Part shown: positions 18,207 through 28,429 of the stretch, one piece after another | How the letters are laid out: every line of letters begins with the position of its first letter | Position numbering within the stretch: the stretch's first letter is position 1 | Notes under the pieces: generated by a model | Databases searched by the model: none | The model's input: the letters and a program-made list of their open reading frames with translations, nothing else | What the model was told of the DNA's origin: nothing | Made by a program: the position numbers and the translations under genes | Source of the DNA: Neiella marina | GTDB taxonomy: Bacteria > Pseudomonadota > Gammaproteobacteria > Enterobacterales > Neiellaceae | Reading direction: 5' to 3' | Assembly (NCBI RefSeq): GCF_002165625.1 | Contig: NZ_NGNS01000028.1 | Location: 1 to 51,465 of the forward strand | Length of the DNA: 51,465 nucleotides

Positions 18207-18225
18207 CAAAATGAGAATCGGTATC
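18207..18225. promoter_or_regulatory. Fur-box-like sequence upstream of putP
   Basis: The 19 bases match the Fur consensus GATAATGATAATCATTATC at 14 positions by hand count (core ATGAGAATCGGTATC). It lies 17 bases upstream of the putP ATG and would overlap its promoter or leader. Iron control of a proline transporter would be unusual, so the site needs testing. Confidence 0.4.
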
Positions 18226-18316
18226 AAGCGTAAGACAACTTGGGCAGAAAAAGCCAGTAGCAAACAAAAATTGCCATTGAGCGTGATCTCGTTTGCATCT
18301 CGTTGATTTGTATAAG

Positions 18317-18334
18317 GCAGGTATCACAACCTGC
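18317..18334. promoter_or_regulatory. 6-6-6 inverted repeat between putP and GNAT gene
   Basis: GCAGGT-atcaca-ACCTGC is a perfect inverted repeat about 78 bases upstream of the acetyltransferase start and 128 bases upstream of putP on the other strand. It may be an operator; there is no T-run. Confidence 0.3.
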
Positions 18335-18411
18335 GATAAAAGGGTTGGCGTGTTGTGAAATGCTCTTATATGCCTTAAACAACAGTCAAACAAGGTAGTT
18401 CAGCCATCCCT

Positions 18412-18855
18412 ATGGAGTTAGAGATTTGCGCTATCAGCGCAGCCGATACATTAGCCGTTCGATTACCTGTACTGCGTCCCGGACGCCCGGCTGCCAGTGC
18501 AGTGTTTGATGGTGATCAAGAACCTTCAACCATTCATCTAGGAGCGGTTGTTGCCGATGAAATAGTGGCAGTGGTGAGCCTGATGAAAACACCCATGGTG
18601 GAACAAATCGATCAGGTGGCTTACCAGCTCAGAGGCATGGCAACTCAGCCCCAATGGCAAGGTCAGGGCTTGGGACGTCAATTGCTATCTGCCTGCACTG
18701 ATGCCGTCGATCAAGTTAAAGGCGACATCATCTGGTGTAATGCCAGAGCCCATGTTGTTGGCTTTTATCGCGCGGCCGGCTATCAAGCTATTGGTGCACC
18801 CTTCCACATTGTTGATGTAGGTCAACATCAGAAAATGTTTTTACCCCTACCATAA
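18412..18855 (+). CDS. GNAT family N-acetyltransferase
   Basis: A 147-residue single-domain acetyl-CoA-dependent acetyltransferase. The acetyl-CoA loop is QWQGQGLGRQLL (about residues 81-92), followed by the family's closing NARAHVVGFYRAAGYQAIGAPF segment. The N-terminal LRPGRPAASAVFDGD resembles a subgroup annotated only as GNAT, without a fixed substrate. It is read alone, divergent from putP and upstream of bfd. The acceptor amine is unknown. Confidence 0.8.
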   Translation: MELEICAISAADTLAVRLPVLRPGRPAASAVFDGDQEPSTIHLGAVVADEIVAVVSLMKTPMVEQIDQVAYQLRGMATQPQWQGQGLGRQLLSACTDAVDQVKGDIIWCNARAHVVGFYRAAGYQAIGAPFHIVDVGQHQKMFLPLP

Positions 18856-18885
18856 CTTCCTGAAAGCGCTAGATCTAATGCTCTT

Positions 18886-18904
18886 GATAATTGTTCGTAT
18901 TTGC
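18886..18904 (+). promoter_or_regulatory. weak Fur-like site upstream of bfd
   Basis: This 19-base stretch begins with GATAAT and matches the Fur consensus at about 11 of 19 positions. It overlaps a possible -35 element (TTGATA at 18885-18890). Iron repression of bfd is common in gammaproteobacteria; on sequence alone the match is weak. Confidence 0.3.
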
Positions 18905-18942
18905 ATTAAGCTTTGCGTCATACTTTTGAATCGAGGTTTCTT

Positions 18943-19137
18943 ATGTACGTTTGTTTATGTCATGGCATCACTGACAAAGACATCCGCGAGGCAGTTGCTG
19001 GCGGAGCGACTCGCATGAGCGAAATAAAACGAAGCCTCAAAGCATCCACTCAATGTGGTAGCTGTGCCATGCAAACTGCTGCAGTATTGCGTGATGAGCT
19101 TGCTAAAACCGACACACCTTTCTACGACGCCGCGTAA
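18943..19137 (+). CDS. bfd: bacterioferritin-associated ferredoxin
   Basis: A 64-residue [2Fe-2S] protein of the BFD family, which reduces bacterioferritin so that stored iron is released. The four ligands are Cys4, Cys6, Cys38 and Cys41 (MYVCLCHGIT and TQCGSCAMQ), the classic CxC-x31-CxxC pattern. The ATG at 18943 was chosen because the family starts MYVCLC; the frame opens ten codons earlier without support. No bacterioferritin gene is adjacent. A weak Fur-like sequence lies upstream. Confidence 0.92.
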   Translation: MYVCLCHGITDKDIREAVAGGATRMSEIKRSLKASTQCGSCAMQTAAVLRDELAKTDTPFYDAA

Positions 19138-19545
19138 CTCTTTTCTATTGTTTAAATTCTTACGGATTTGAGCAACCTTATCTTGTGCTCTCCTAGTCAG
19201 CAGTGTAACGCTGCTCAAACCCACTATTGAACTTGGTCAACGGCGATTTTCAAGGGAAAAACTACTTTGCAGTTCGATGTAGGAACCCAGACACATTTGC
19301 TGTTCTCGCAAATGGCGTGGTTTTGCTAAATCGGCAATGTAATTGTGGCGCAGAACTGGGACTGAAGGTTGAGCAAATAGTGATTTCACACATTCGTTGA
19401 TCCACTGGGTGCAATGTCTAATCATGGCGGGCTCTCTTGGTTGACTTGTGGCCCTCTGAGCCTATCTGGCAAACCTGAACCCATGCTTAATGCGACGCCG
19501 CTAATTCGCCGATTTTTATTTGGCTAATGCTCGAGATGCGCCCCC
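19138..19545. other. 408-base stretch without an assured gene
   Basis: Between bfd and the minus-strand chorismate-lyase-like gene I see only one weak reading frame (19237-19425, minus) and a poor stem-loop (AGCAGTG/CGCTGCT) near 19199-19216. There is no RNA gene, clear terminator or repeat that I can support. Confidence 0.4.
19237..19425 (-). CDS. possible small protein, unrecognised
   Basis: A 62-residue reading frame starting at ATG with a weak AAGAGAG upstream. The product begins MIRHCTQWINEC, has two cysteines near the N-terminus and no membrane segment or known motif. It lies alone in an otherwise empty stretch. It may be a chance frame; conservation would decide. Confidence 0.25.
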   Translation of the reverse strand: MIRHCTQWINECVKSLFAQPSVPVLRHNYIADLAKPRHLREQQMCLGSYIELQSSFSLENRR

Positions 19546-20034
19546 TCAATTGGAGGCAGTCGCAGACTTGTAGGTCTCTATCGGGAAGTGTTCGGTGATC
19601 AGCATCACTGGTTGGCCCGTCATCACAATGCGATAGCAGCGCCAAACTTCATTGCTTTGCTCATCAACCCCCCAATCAAGCACTTCGCGCAGGGTTTCAC
19701 TTCTTGCTTGACGAAGCGCTTTGCCAATACCTGCTTCATGCTTTTCAATACAGGCAAGCGTTTGTGCAGGGACCCGATCGGCTAGAATTACCGCTGTGGC
19801 TCTGAGGTAGGTTGTCGAGCTGGATTTACCTACAATTTGGGTACTGCGGCAAATCACTTCATCGCCCGGCGAAGCATCGAGCATGAGTAAATCATGGTCA
19901 GAGACCGGTGCTGTGGTTTGGTCTACTTGGGCCACCACGGCTTCACTAAACCAAGCTTCGAGCATGTTCGAAATGGTGCCGTCTGCACTGATCAATACCT
20001 TGAGCAGTGGCGGCAGTCGGGCGTCGTCTGTCAA
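19546..20034 (-). CDS. chorismate lyase-family protein (UbiC-like)
   Basis: A 162-residue protein that looks like the chorismate pyruvate-lyase fold (UbiC/DUF98-type). The pattern is EVICRSTQIVGKSSSTTYLRATAVILADRVP, then IGKALRQARSETLREVLDWG, then CYRIVMTGQPVMLITEHFP, corresponding to the first catalytic Arg region, the central helix and the C-terminal strand with Glu. If active it would release pyruvate from chorismate to give 4-hydroxybenzoate, the first ubiquinone precursor. UbiC normally lies with ubiA, which is absent here, so the assignment is to the family only. Confidence 0.6.
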   Translation of the reverse strand: MTDDARLPPLLKVLISADGTISNMLEAWFSEAVVAQVDQTTAPVSDHDLLMLDASPGDEVICRSTQIVGKSSSTTYLRATAVILADRVPAQTLACIEKHEAGIGKALRQARSETLREVLDWGVDEQSNEVWRCYRIVMTGQPVMLITEHFPIETYKSATASN

Positions 20035-20079
20035 AGGTTGCTACCTGCTACTTTATTGCGCTCGCCAGTTTAGCAGCCA

Positions 20080-21516
20080 CTAATTAAATAACAAAGGCAG
20101 CAACCAAACCGATGCCGCAGTGATCAGGGCGGTGGCGACAAAGTTCAGCATCAGTCCTTTGCGTGCCATTTGTTTTATTCGTAATTCACCGGATGCAAAC
20201 ACAATGGCGTTGGGTGGTGTCGCAACGGGCATCATGAAGGCACAACTGGCTGCCAGGGCCGCTGGAATAACGATACTTTGTGGCGCGTAACCTAGTGACA
20301 CAGCTACTGGGCCCAACAGCGGCAGAAATCCGGCTGTGGTGGCCGTATTACTGGTGACTTCGGTGAGAAATACGATCGCGGCAGTGACGACAAAAATTAG
20401 TAGCCATAACTGACCGCTACCGGCTTGGCCAATGCTAGCGCCAATAAATTGTGCCAAGCCACTGGATTTGATCATTCCGGCCAATGCTAAGCCGCCGCCA
20501 AACAGCAATAACACGCCCCAAGGTAATTTTTGCGTCGTCGGCCAGTCCAGTAATCGCTCGGTTTGGCCGTCAGTGGTTTTTTTGCTGCTGGGGATAATGA
20601 ACAGCAAGGTAGCAGCAACCATGGCAATGGTGGTATCTGATATCGGCAGGCCGGTCCAATTGGCCAGCGGTACTCGGAGTATCCAGCCGGTGGCGGCGCA
20701 AATGAAAATGATCAATACCCGTTTTTCATGGCGATGTAGCGGCCCCAATTGTTGTAGCTGTTGATGGAACAGCTCATGAGTTTGCTCAGAACCGCTGCCT
20801 TCTAGTCCAGATCGAGTGAGCCAATACCAAGCAGCGAGCAATAGCAAACAACACATCGGTAGGGCGAATAGCATCCATTGGCCAAAGCCTATTTCGATTT
20901 GATAAGTATCGCTCAGATAAGCGGCCAGCAAGGCATTAGGTGGTGTGCCGATCAGGGTGGCAACGCCCCCAATACTGGCACTGTAGGCAATCCCTAGCAG
21001 TAGTGCTGGTGATAGCTCTGATACATCATGATCTACTTTCAGCAATTCGATCACCGATAAGGCAATCGGCAGCATCATCACCGCCGTCGCGGTGTTGGAC
21101 ATCCACATGCTCAAAAATGCCGTCACTAGCATCAAGCCGCCGACTTGCAGGCGTGGATTTGAGCCCACTAAATTCATTGTTGTTAGGGCTATGCGGCGAT
21201 GCAAGTTCGATCTCTCCATCGCCAAAGACAGTAAAAAGCCACCGAGAAACAAGAAGATCAAAGGATGAGTGTACAATGAGGCGACTTGTTTAATTGGCAA
21301 TATATTCAGTAATGGTGCTGCCGTAAGTGGCACCAAAGCGGTGACGGCAACGGGCACTGTTTCCGTCACCCACCAAACGGCCATCATCACTGCCAACCCC
21401 GTGGTTACCCAGGCAGTGGCTGATAACGCCGCAGTTGGTGGTGGTAGCACTATGGTCACCAATAGACATGCGAGACCCAGCCATAAACCCCAGTAGTTTC
21501 CGGTTGTTTTGGTCAT
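20080..21516 (-). CDS. SLC13/DASS family sodium:anion symporter
   Basis: A 478-residue inner-membrane protein with 11-12 membrane segments. It has the two SNT substrate/sodium-site motifs of the divalent anion:sodium symporter family: MSNTATAVMMLP near residue 140 and VTSNTATTAGFLPLLG near 390. The C-terminal ASCAFMMPVATPPNAIVFASG is the family signature. The substrate is probably a di- or tricarboxylate such as succinate or malate; sulfate is less likely. It is transcribed alone on the minus strand. Confidence 0.88.
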   Translation of the reverse strand: MTKTTGNYWGLWLGLACLLVTIVLPPPTAALSATAWVTTGLAVMMAVWWVTETVPVAVTALVPLTAAPLLNILPIKQVASLYTHPLIFLFLGGFLLSLAMERSNLHRRIALTTMNLVGSNPRLQVGGLMLVTAFLSMWMSNTATAVMMLPIALSVIELLKVDHDVSELSPALLLGIAYSASIGGVATLIGTPPNALLAAYLSDTYQIEIGFGQWMLFALPMCCLLLLAAWYWLTRSGLEGSGSEQTHELFHQQLQQLGPLHRHEKRVLIIFICAATGWILRVPLANWTGLPISDTTIAMVAATLLFIIPSSKKTTDGQTERLLDWPTTQKLPWGVLLLFGGGLALAGMIKSSGLAQFIGASIGQAGSGQLWLLIFVVTAAIVFLTEVTSNTATTAGFLPLLGPVAVSLGYAPQSIVIPAALAASCAFMMPVATPPNAIVFASGELRIKQMARKGLMLNFVATALITAASVWLLPLLFN

Positions 21517-21737
21517 TGTAGATTCCGGTTATGCGGCGGTATTTGTAGCTTAGCTGAGCCGATCTACGACAGCGAAAAAGAGCTGATTAGTCGGGCAAAT
21601 AATTGATAAAGCGCAAGCTTGGGGTCGAAATTAACGACCTTTAAGACGTTGGAAGTCGTTGAGTTTCTGTTCAATCTGCCCCACAATGTTGCGCTAATTA
21701 GTTTAATAACAAGCCTGAAAACACAGGGCGCGAAGCT

Positions 21738-22325
21738 ATGGTACTGTCGAATCGACTCGAACAAGTATTCGCTGCAATTGATGCAGAGAATAAGGCGGAT
21801 CCAAACATGGAGTTGCTGGAAGATATTGAGCTACCAGCCGCTCTACTTTACGGCACTCGAATGACCAGTATGCAAATGCGTTTTGCGCCAAAGGCAACGG
21901 AAGTGGTGCAAATTGCTGCTCGTGCACAGCATATCAAGCGTTGGGCAATTGCTCGCTCAGACTTTCCTGCGGGTAAGAAAGGGTACTACGACTGGCGTCA
22001 AACGCTAGGTAGAAAACACGCTGAGTGGACTGCTGAAATCCTGCAATCTTTTGATTTTGATGACAACACCATTGACCGTGTTGGTGCGTTGCTGCGCAAA
22101 GAGCGACTCAAAGCTGACCCAGAGTGTCAGCAACTCGAAGATATTATTTGTTTGGTTTTCTTAGCTTATTACGCCGAAGCATTTGCAGCTCAGCACACTG
22201 AAGAGAAGGTTATTGATATCTTGCAAAAAACTTGGCGTAAAATGTCTGCAGAAGGGCAGGCTTACGCGCTTGAGCAAAACTACCCTGCAGCGGTCCAGCA
22301 ATTGATCGAAAAAGCTCTGGCTTAG
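21738..22325 (+). CDS. DUF4202 domain protein
   Basis: A 195-residue helical cytoplasmic protein that I recognise as the DUF4202 family from the AARAQHIKRWAIARSDFPAGKKGYYDWR segment (His and Arg rich, near residues 60-88), the LRKERLKADPECQQLEDIICLVFL segment and the terminal PAAVQQLIEKAL. The conserved His, Asp and Glu residues hint at a metal-dependent enzyme but no activity is established. It is convergent with the glycosyltransferase gene, overlapping by four bases. Confidence 0.8.
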   Translation: MVLSNRLEQVFAAIDAENKADPNMELLEDIELPAALLYGTRMTSMQMRFAPKATEVVQIAARAQHIKRWAIARSDFPAGKKGYYDWRQTLGRKHAEWTAEILQSFDFDDNTIDRVGALLRKERLKADPECQQLEDIICLVFLAYYAEAFAAQHTEEKVIDILQKTWRKMSAEGQAYALEQNYPAAVQQLIEKALA

Positions 22326-23419
22326 GGCGTTTTCGGCGATTTATTGATGCATGAGCGATACAAATCCAAGTATTGCTCCCGCACAGAATGCTCGCAAAAT
22401 TCCTCTTCAATTTGTTGTTGACCCGCCCGCGCCAGTTGTTGGCGCTTTTCTGCATTCTGTAGCAGCGCTAGCAATGATTCTTTGAGTTCTTCCTCGGTGT
22501 TATCCAACGACACAATCAGTCCTGTCTTGCCGTCTTCAATCAACTCATTGGCACCATCATTTGCTGTTGAAATGACCGCTTTACCAGCTGCCCAAGCCTC
22601 TAAAATAACATTGCCCAATGGTTCGTGACGCGAAGGGCAGACAAACAGTTCTGCTCGTTCAAACCAAGGCCAAACGTTGGTTTGCCACCCCGGCATCAGG
22701 ATTCTTTCTTCGAGTTTAAGGTTGGCCACCAACTCAACAAGCGGCTGACGCCCCCAGCCATCGCCAAGTAACACCAGCTTTAGTGCTCGGTCATTAATTG
22801 TTTCCGGCAGTTTTGCAAAGGCATTGATCAAGCTATCAAAGCCCTTTTTCGGCACTTGCCGGCCTAAACCAAGCACCACTAAATCATCGGCAGAGAGTTC
22901 TGCAATTGCAGCAGGCTTGGCGACTTGCGGCGGCAATTGTCGCTGTCGACCAACAAAGTTGGGAATGTAGTGGCAGCAAGAAGCCGGTAGCTTGCAATCA
23001 ATCAGGTATTGACGAAGTTGCTTGGTATTGCCGACCCAGCAATCGGCATGCTGATATCCCTCGAGTTTGTAGTAGCCGCCAATGCGAGCGATTAGTTTCG
23101 ATTCAAGGCCTTTCGGTATTCGGGTCAAACGGGTCGCTCGACCCATATAGGTCTGCACCACTTCAGGTTTAATCGTTTTGATTAGCTGTTGGATCTGACG
23201 CTTTGAAAATGGGCAGAACACGCTACGCATGGATACCGGATGGAGGTTTACCTTGGACTCTTTCAGGGCATTGAATACGCCGCTGTTAGGTCGGCATATC
23301 ACGTCTACAGGGTGACCAGCATTGCTTAAGGACGTCACTAAGCGGATGAAAAAACTCTCTGCACCACCGAGTTCTTTACTGCCGATGATATGTAGCGAGT
23401 GAATTGGCTGAGCGTCCAT
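22322..23419 (-). CDS. glycosyltransferase family 4
   Basis: A 365-residue GT-B fold glycosyltransferase. The N-terminus HIIGSKELGGAESFFIRLVTSL and the C-terminal donor-binding region VCPSRHEPLGNVILEAWAAGKAVISTANDGANELI, with the E-x7-E motif, are typical of GT4. GLGRQVPKKGFDSLINAF is the linker motif. It probably acts in lipopolysaccharide core or another surface glycan; no other glycan gene is near. I chose Met at 23419, since the family begins about here; the frame opens 24 codons earlier (TTG at 23491, ATG at 23467). Confidence 0.85.
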   Translation of the reverse strand: MDAQPIHSLHIIGSKELGGAESFFIRLVTSLSNAGHPVDVICRPNSGVFNALKESKVNLHPVSMRSVFCPFSKRQIQQLIKTIKPEVVQTYMGRATRLTRIPKGLESKLIARIGGYYKLEGYQHADCWVGNTKQLRQYLIDCKLPASCCHYIPNFVGRQRQLPPQVAKPAAIAELSADDLVVLGLGRQVPKKGFDSLINAFAKLPETINDRALKLVLLGDGWGRQPLVELVANLKLEERILMPGWQTNVWPWFERAELFVCPSRHEPLGNVILEAWAAGKAVISTANDGANELIEDGKTGLIVSLDNTEEELKESLLALLQNAEKRQQLARAGQQQIEEEFCEHSVREQYLDLYRSCINKSPKTP

Positions 23420-23505
23420 GTGAGATCGGTACCGATAATTGTTTCTATTAAAAAGTGGTCGAACCATACCTTGCAACGAGCAGAGGGGCAAGCCAGTGCA
23501 GGTAT

Positions 23506-23994
23506 TTAGCAGTGCTCAAAATCGCGTAGCCACTGTTTGCGGCGTAAACCTCCAGCATAGCCGGTTAGTTTTCCGTTTCGAGCGATAACCCGATGGCAGG
23601 GAATGATAATCGCAATGGGATTTTGACCATTGGCGGCGCCGACCGCTCGGACCGCTTTGGGGTGACCAATTTGACTTGCCTGCTCGCTATAGCTTCGGCT
23701 GGTACCGTAACTGATGCTCCTTAACACTTGCCAAACAGATTGTTGAAATGGTGTGCCGATTGGCGCTAGGGGTAGGTCAAAATTTGTCCGCGTGGCAGCA
23801 AAGTACTCATTGACTTGGTTTTCGGTCTCAGTCAATACCGGATGATTGGCCGCCAGTGAAGCGGTTGACAAATCACCGCGAAAAGAATCTTCAAACTCAA
23901 GCCGGACTAGCGGCGAATGTGGCTGCAAAGCATCAGTAACGGCAATCATATCGCCAAGCGGTGTGGCAAATAGGTGATAATGCAACTGGCTCAC
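23506..23994 (-). CDS. ogt: O6-methylguanine-DNA methyltransferase Ogt
   Basis: A 162-residue suicide repair protein that transfers alkyl groups from O6-alkylguanine to its own cysteine. The active site is IIIPCHRVIARNG with Cys near residue 133; the HTH part contains SYSEQASQIGHPKAVRAVGAANGQNP with the Arg finger. The GTG at 23994 overlaps the stop of the upstream Ada-AlkA gene as GTGA, which supports this start over one 13 codons earlier and implies coupled translation. Together the two genes cover base excision and direct reversal of alkylation damage. Confidence 0.93.
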   Translation of the reverse strand: MSQLHYHLFATPLGDMIAVTDALQPHSPLVRLEFEDSFRGDLSTASLAANHPVLTETENQVNEYFAATRTNFDLPLAPIGTPFQQSVWQVLRSISYGTSRSYSEQASQIGHPKAVRAVGAANGQNPIAIIIPCHRVIARNGKLTGYAGGLRRKQWLRDFEHC

Positions 23995-25394
23995 AAGCGG
24001 CTCCAAAGCTGAAATGTGGCATAGCTTCCCCATGGACTGAGCTGAGCTGGCTCAAGTACTAACTGCTGCGCTTTCAAAGCATTCTTAACGCCCAGATCGG
24101 AGCTAAGAAAAATATCAGGATCAGATAAACCACGAAGCTTGGCGTAGTTAACCGTCCACGGGCCAATACCCTTGAGCGCTAGCCAGTCGTCAGGGTTATG
24201 ATCTGATGCTTGTTGATAGTAGCGAGCGAATCGCTTGAGGCTTTGACGTCGGCTGTCGGGCATTCTCAGAAACATCAGCTCTGAGTCCGCAATAGCTTGC
24301 GCTGTCGGAAAGCAGCGATTCAGAGCCGCATCATGAGCTGTTGATGAATCGAGTGACTGGCCGAGTTCGTCGACCAGCTGTTGCACTAGATTACGCGCCG
24401 CTTTGATCGATACTTGCTGGCCGAGAATGGCTCTAACTCCGGCTTCAAACGTATCCCAAATGCCTGGCAAGCGCACGCCAGCAATAAATCCCCTCGCTAA
24501 TCCTGCTTGCTGCAGGTGGCGATCAATTTCAAAACTGTCGGCATCAAGATCGAATAGGCGGCGAACATGCTGAATTAAGGCCGGTAACTGCGACAGCTTG
24601 GTTAGCTCTATTGTCAATTCCAAGGCATTTTGATTGTCGTGATGACGAACTTCAAACCAGCCAGATTGATCGTCAATGGTAAACGCTCTGCGATAGCGTT
24701 GATCATCAACCCATTCGAGACCACCGATAGCTCGGGCGCGATAAAAATCCAACATGCGTGACCAGTCAAATGGCGGCCGATAACTCTGGATCAGCCTTAA
24801 ACCGGCAGCTGATTTGCTGCTTGACTGGCGGCGAATTTGACTCGGCTGCAACTGGAGGGTGTTGGCAAAGGCATCGTTGAAGCGACGAAGGCTGTTAAAG
24901 CCACTGGCCAAGGCTACCTGCATCATGGGTAATTGGGTTTCGTGCAGTAGTTGCTTAGCGAGCAGTAACCGTCTGTGATTGTCATACTGTTTTGGCGACA
25001 TACCAACAAAGCGTTGAAATAACTGCCGTAAGTGGCGATCAGTAATGCCAAGTCGAGCACTTAATTGAGCCAAGTTATTGGCTTGTAATTCGCCCTGCTG
25101 AATAAGTTGGATGGCTCGTTGCACTGTGGTTTCGACACCGCGCCAGGCCCATGAGTTGGGGGCCGCATCGGGTCGACAGCGCAAGCACGGCCGGTAGCCT
25201 TGTTGGAGCGCCTGAGCCGCATCAGCGATGTAGCTGACATTGGCTTCTTGGGGCGGAGTTGCCGGGCAAATTGGCCGACAAAAAATGCCAGTAGTTTTCA
25301 CCGCAACAAAAAACTGGCCATCAAAACGCGCATCTCGAGCAAGTCGAGCGGTGCGGCATTGTTCGGGGGACAAATTTAGTTCAGCCAACGCCAT
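23991..25394 (-). CDS. alkA: Ada-AlkA fusion: regulator and 3-methyladenine DNA glycosylase II
   Basis: A 467-residue three-part protein. Residues 1-80 are the Ada metal-binding domain with ligands in GIFCRPICPA and RPCLRCRPD; the first Cys accepts methyl groups from DNA phosphotriesters in Ada. About 85-185 is an AraC-type HTH pair (LAQLSARLGITDRHLRQLFQRFVGMSPKQY). About 195-467 is AlkA: N-terminal domain, AILGQQVS, then the helix-hairpin-helix LKGIGPWTVNYAKLRG and the catalytic Asp in DIFLSSDLGVKNAL. The fusion likely senses methylation and excises N3-alkylpurines; it may activate its own operon with ogt. No clear Ada box was seen upstream. Confidence 0.93.
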   Translation of the reverse strand: MALAELNLSPEQCRTARLARDARFDGQFFVAVKTTGIFCRPICPATPPQEANVSYIADAAQALQQGYRPCLRCRPDAAPNSWAWRGVETTVQRAIQLIQQGELQANNLAQLSARLGITDRHLRQLFQRFVGMSPKQYDNHRRLLLAKQLLHETQLPMMQVALASGFNSLRRFNDAFANTLQLQPSQIRRQSSSKSAAGLRLIQSYRPPFDWSRMLDFYRARAIGGLEWVDDQRYRRAFTIDDQSGWFEVRHHDNQNALELTIELTKLSQLPALIQHVRRLFDLDADSFEIDRHLQQAGLARGFIAGVRLPGIWDTFEAGVRAILGQQVSIKAARNLVQQLVDELGQSLDSSTAHDAALNRCFPTAQAIADSELMFLRMPDSRRQSLKRFARYYQQASDHNPDDWLALKGIGPWTVNYAKLRGLSDPDIFLSSDLGVKNALKAQQLVLEPAQLSPWGSYATFQLWSRL

Positions 25395-25584
25395 GATGAT
25401 TCACTGTGGTTGTGTCTACGGATTGGTATTAAAGCTTAACGGTTTTGATGGGCAATACTCGCCATTTTCGGAACTGACGCAAAGGTTCCTTGGCGGACTA
25501 CAGTTTCATTCTCAGCCGCTCGTTATTTACAACCACGGCTAACTTGCCTAACTTGACACTGCTAGCAACCCGAGGAGCGCCGCA

Positions 25585-26133
25585 GTGAGCAAGGATGTTG
25601 AGTACTACGCATTTCGCCAAGATCTGTATTTTTACGACTTGGTGTCCTCCTTTTCGGTCTCTTTATGTGGCTGCCCGGCGATCTTTGATACTCAAATTCC
25701 GTTTTTTTTGTCGCCACAGCAGAATCTCAGTTTTCCCGGTCAGTTCACGTCTGCCAAGCACATGAACCCATATTCACTGCGCCGACTGGCAGAACTTGAA
25801 CAGATCGATAAAGGCGCTCATATTGCCTGGTGCTGCATTATGCTGGCCAACACCGCTTATGAGTCCGTTCGACGGTTTCATGATGGTTCGCCAGAATTTG
25901 AGTTTTTCCGTCATATTCGCAATGCTTCATCTCACCTCAATGTGTTTCAGTTTAATCACCGCGAGCCTGCTCATCCCGCTATGTGGCGCACCGCAGTCAT
26001 TGATGATCGACTAAAAGGCGAGGACAACCCGCTATTTGGTCAGCAGTGTTTTGGTAGCTTTCTTGGCGTCGCCGATTTACTCGACTTGCTGATGGATATC
26101 GAACGAAAAATCATAATTCAGTTGCAACAATAA
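25585..26133 (+). CDS. HEPN-like protein with RX4H motif
   Basis: A 182-residue predicted soluble helical protein. RHIRNASSH (about residues 110-118) contains R-N-A-S-S-H, the R-x4-6-H motif of HEPN ribonucleases, and the flanking helices (CCIMLANTAYESVRRFH before, LGVADLLDLLMDIERKI after) fit the HEPN four-helix layout. The N-terminal YAFRQDLYFYDLVSSFSVSLCG is not assignable. It starts at GTG with GAGGAG upstream. No nucleotidyltransferase or antitoxin partner is next to it; the next gene downstream is the thiC operon. It may be a stand-alone pEK499_p136/MAE-type protein; the family call is tentative. Confidence 0.55.
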   Translation: MSKDVEYYAFRQDLYFYDLVSSFSVSLCGCPAIFDTQIPFFLSPQQNLSFPGQFTSAKHMNPYSLRRLAELEQIDKGAHIAWCCIMLANTAYESVRRFHDGSPEFEFFRHIRNASSHLNVFQFNHREPAHPAMWRTAVIDDRLKGEDNPLFGQQCFGSFLGVADLLDLLMDIERKIIIQLQQ

Positions 26134-26147
26134 CAATCCAATAAGGC

Positions 26148-26177
26148 TTGAGACTCGTTTCATTTAGGGTGTATATT
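26148..26177 (+). promoter_or_regulatory. putative sigma-70 promoter of the thi operon
   Basis: TTGAGA (26148-26153) and TATATT (26172-26177) are separated by 18 bases and sit just upstream of the TPP riboswitch. This places the start point near 26184, directly before the aptamer, as expected. Confidence 0.55.
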
Positions 26178-26185
26178 GACCACCG

Positions 26186-26316
26186 CTTTGTCGGAGTGCC
26201 CAGAGTCTGAACTTAATCAGACCCGTTGGCTGAGATTGCAAAGCTTATTGCCTTTGGCAGTAAGCCGCGCAGAATCCGAGAACCTGATCAGGCTAACACC
26301 TGCGGAGGAAACAAGG
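26186..26316 (+). ncRNA. TPP riboswitch (THI element)
   Basis: The conserved thi-box parts are present in order: TCGGAGTGCC, then GGCTGAGA, then ACCTGATCAGG and ACACCTGCGGAGGAAACAAGG. The closing P1 helix pairs CTTTGT (26186-26191) with ACAAGG (26311-26316). It binds thiamine diphosphate and would lower expression of thiC and the genes behind it. Downstream, 26317-26467 contains two strong hairpins (26332-26355 and 26373-26388) but no T-run, so control of translation is more likely than termination. Confidence 0.95.
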
Positions 26317-26400
26317 CCGGCATTCGCCCGAATACGATCGTTGGAACAATCGTATGCAAGCGAAAACCACCTCGAATCTAGCGATTCGCCTCTGATCAGT

Positions 26401-28414
<2,014 letters not shown>

Positions 28415-28429
28415 TCGACCAATTCTATA

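Noticed and set aside
21564-21764. Minus-strand frame of 66 residues between the SLC13-type transporter and the DUF4202 gene
   Set aside because: It runs antisense into the start of the DUF4202 gene, has no ribosome site and no recognisable composition.
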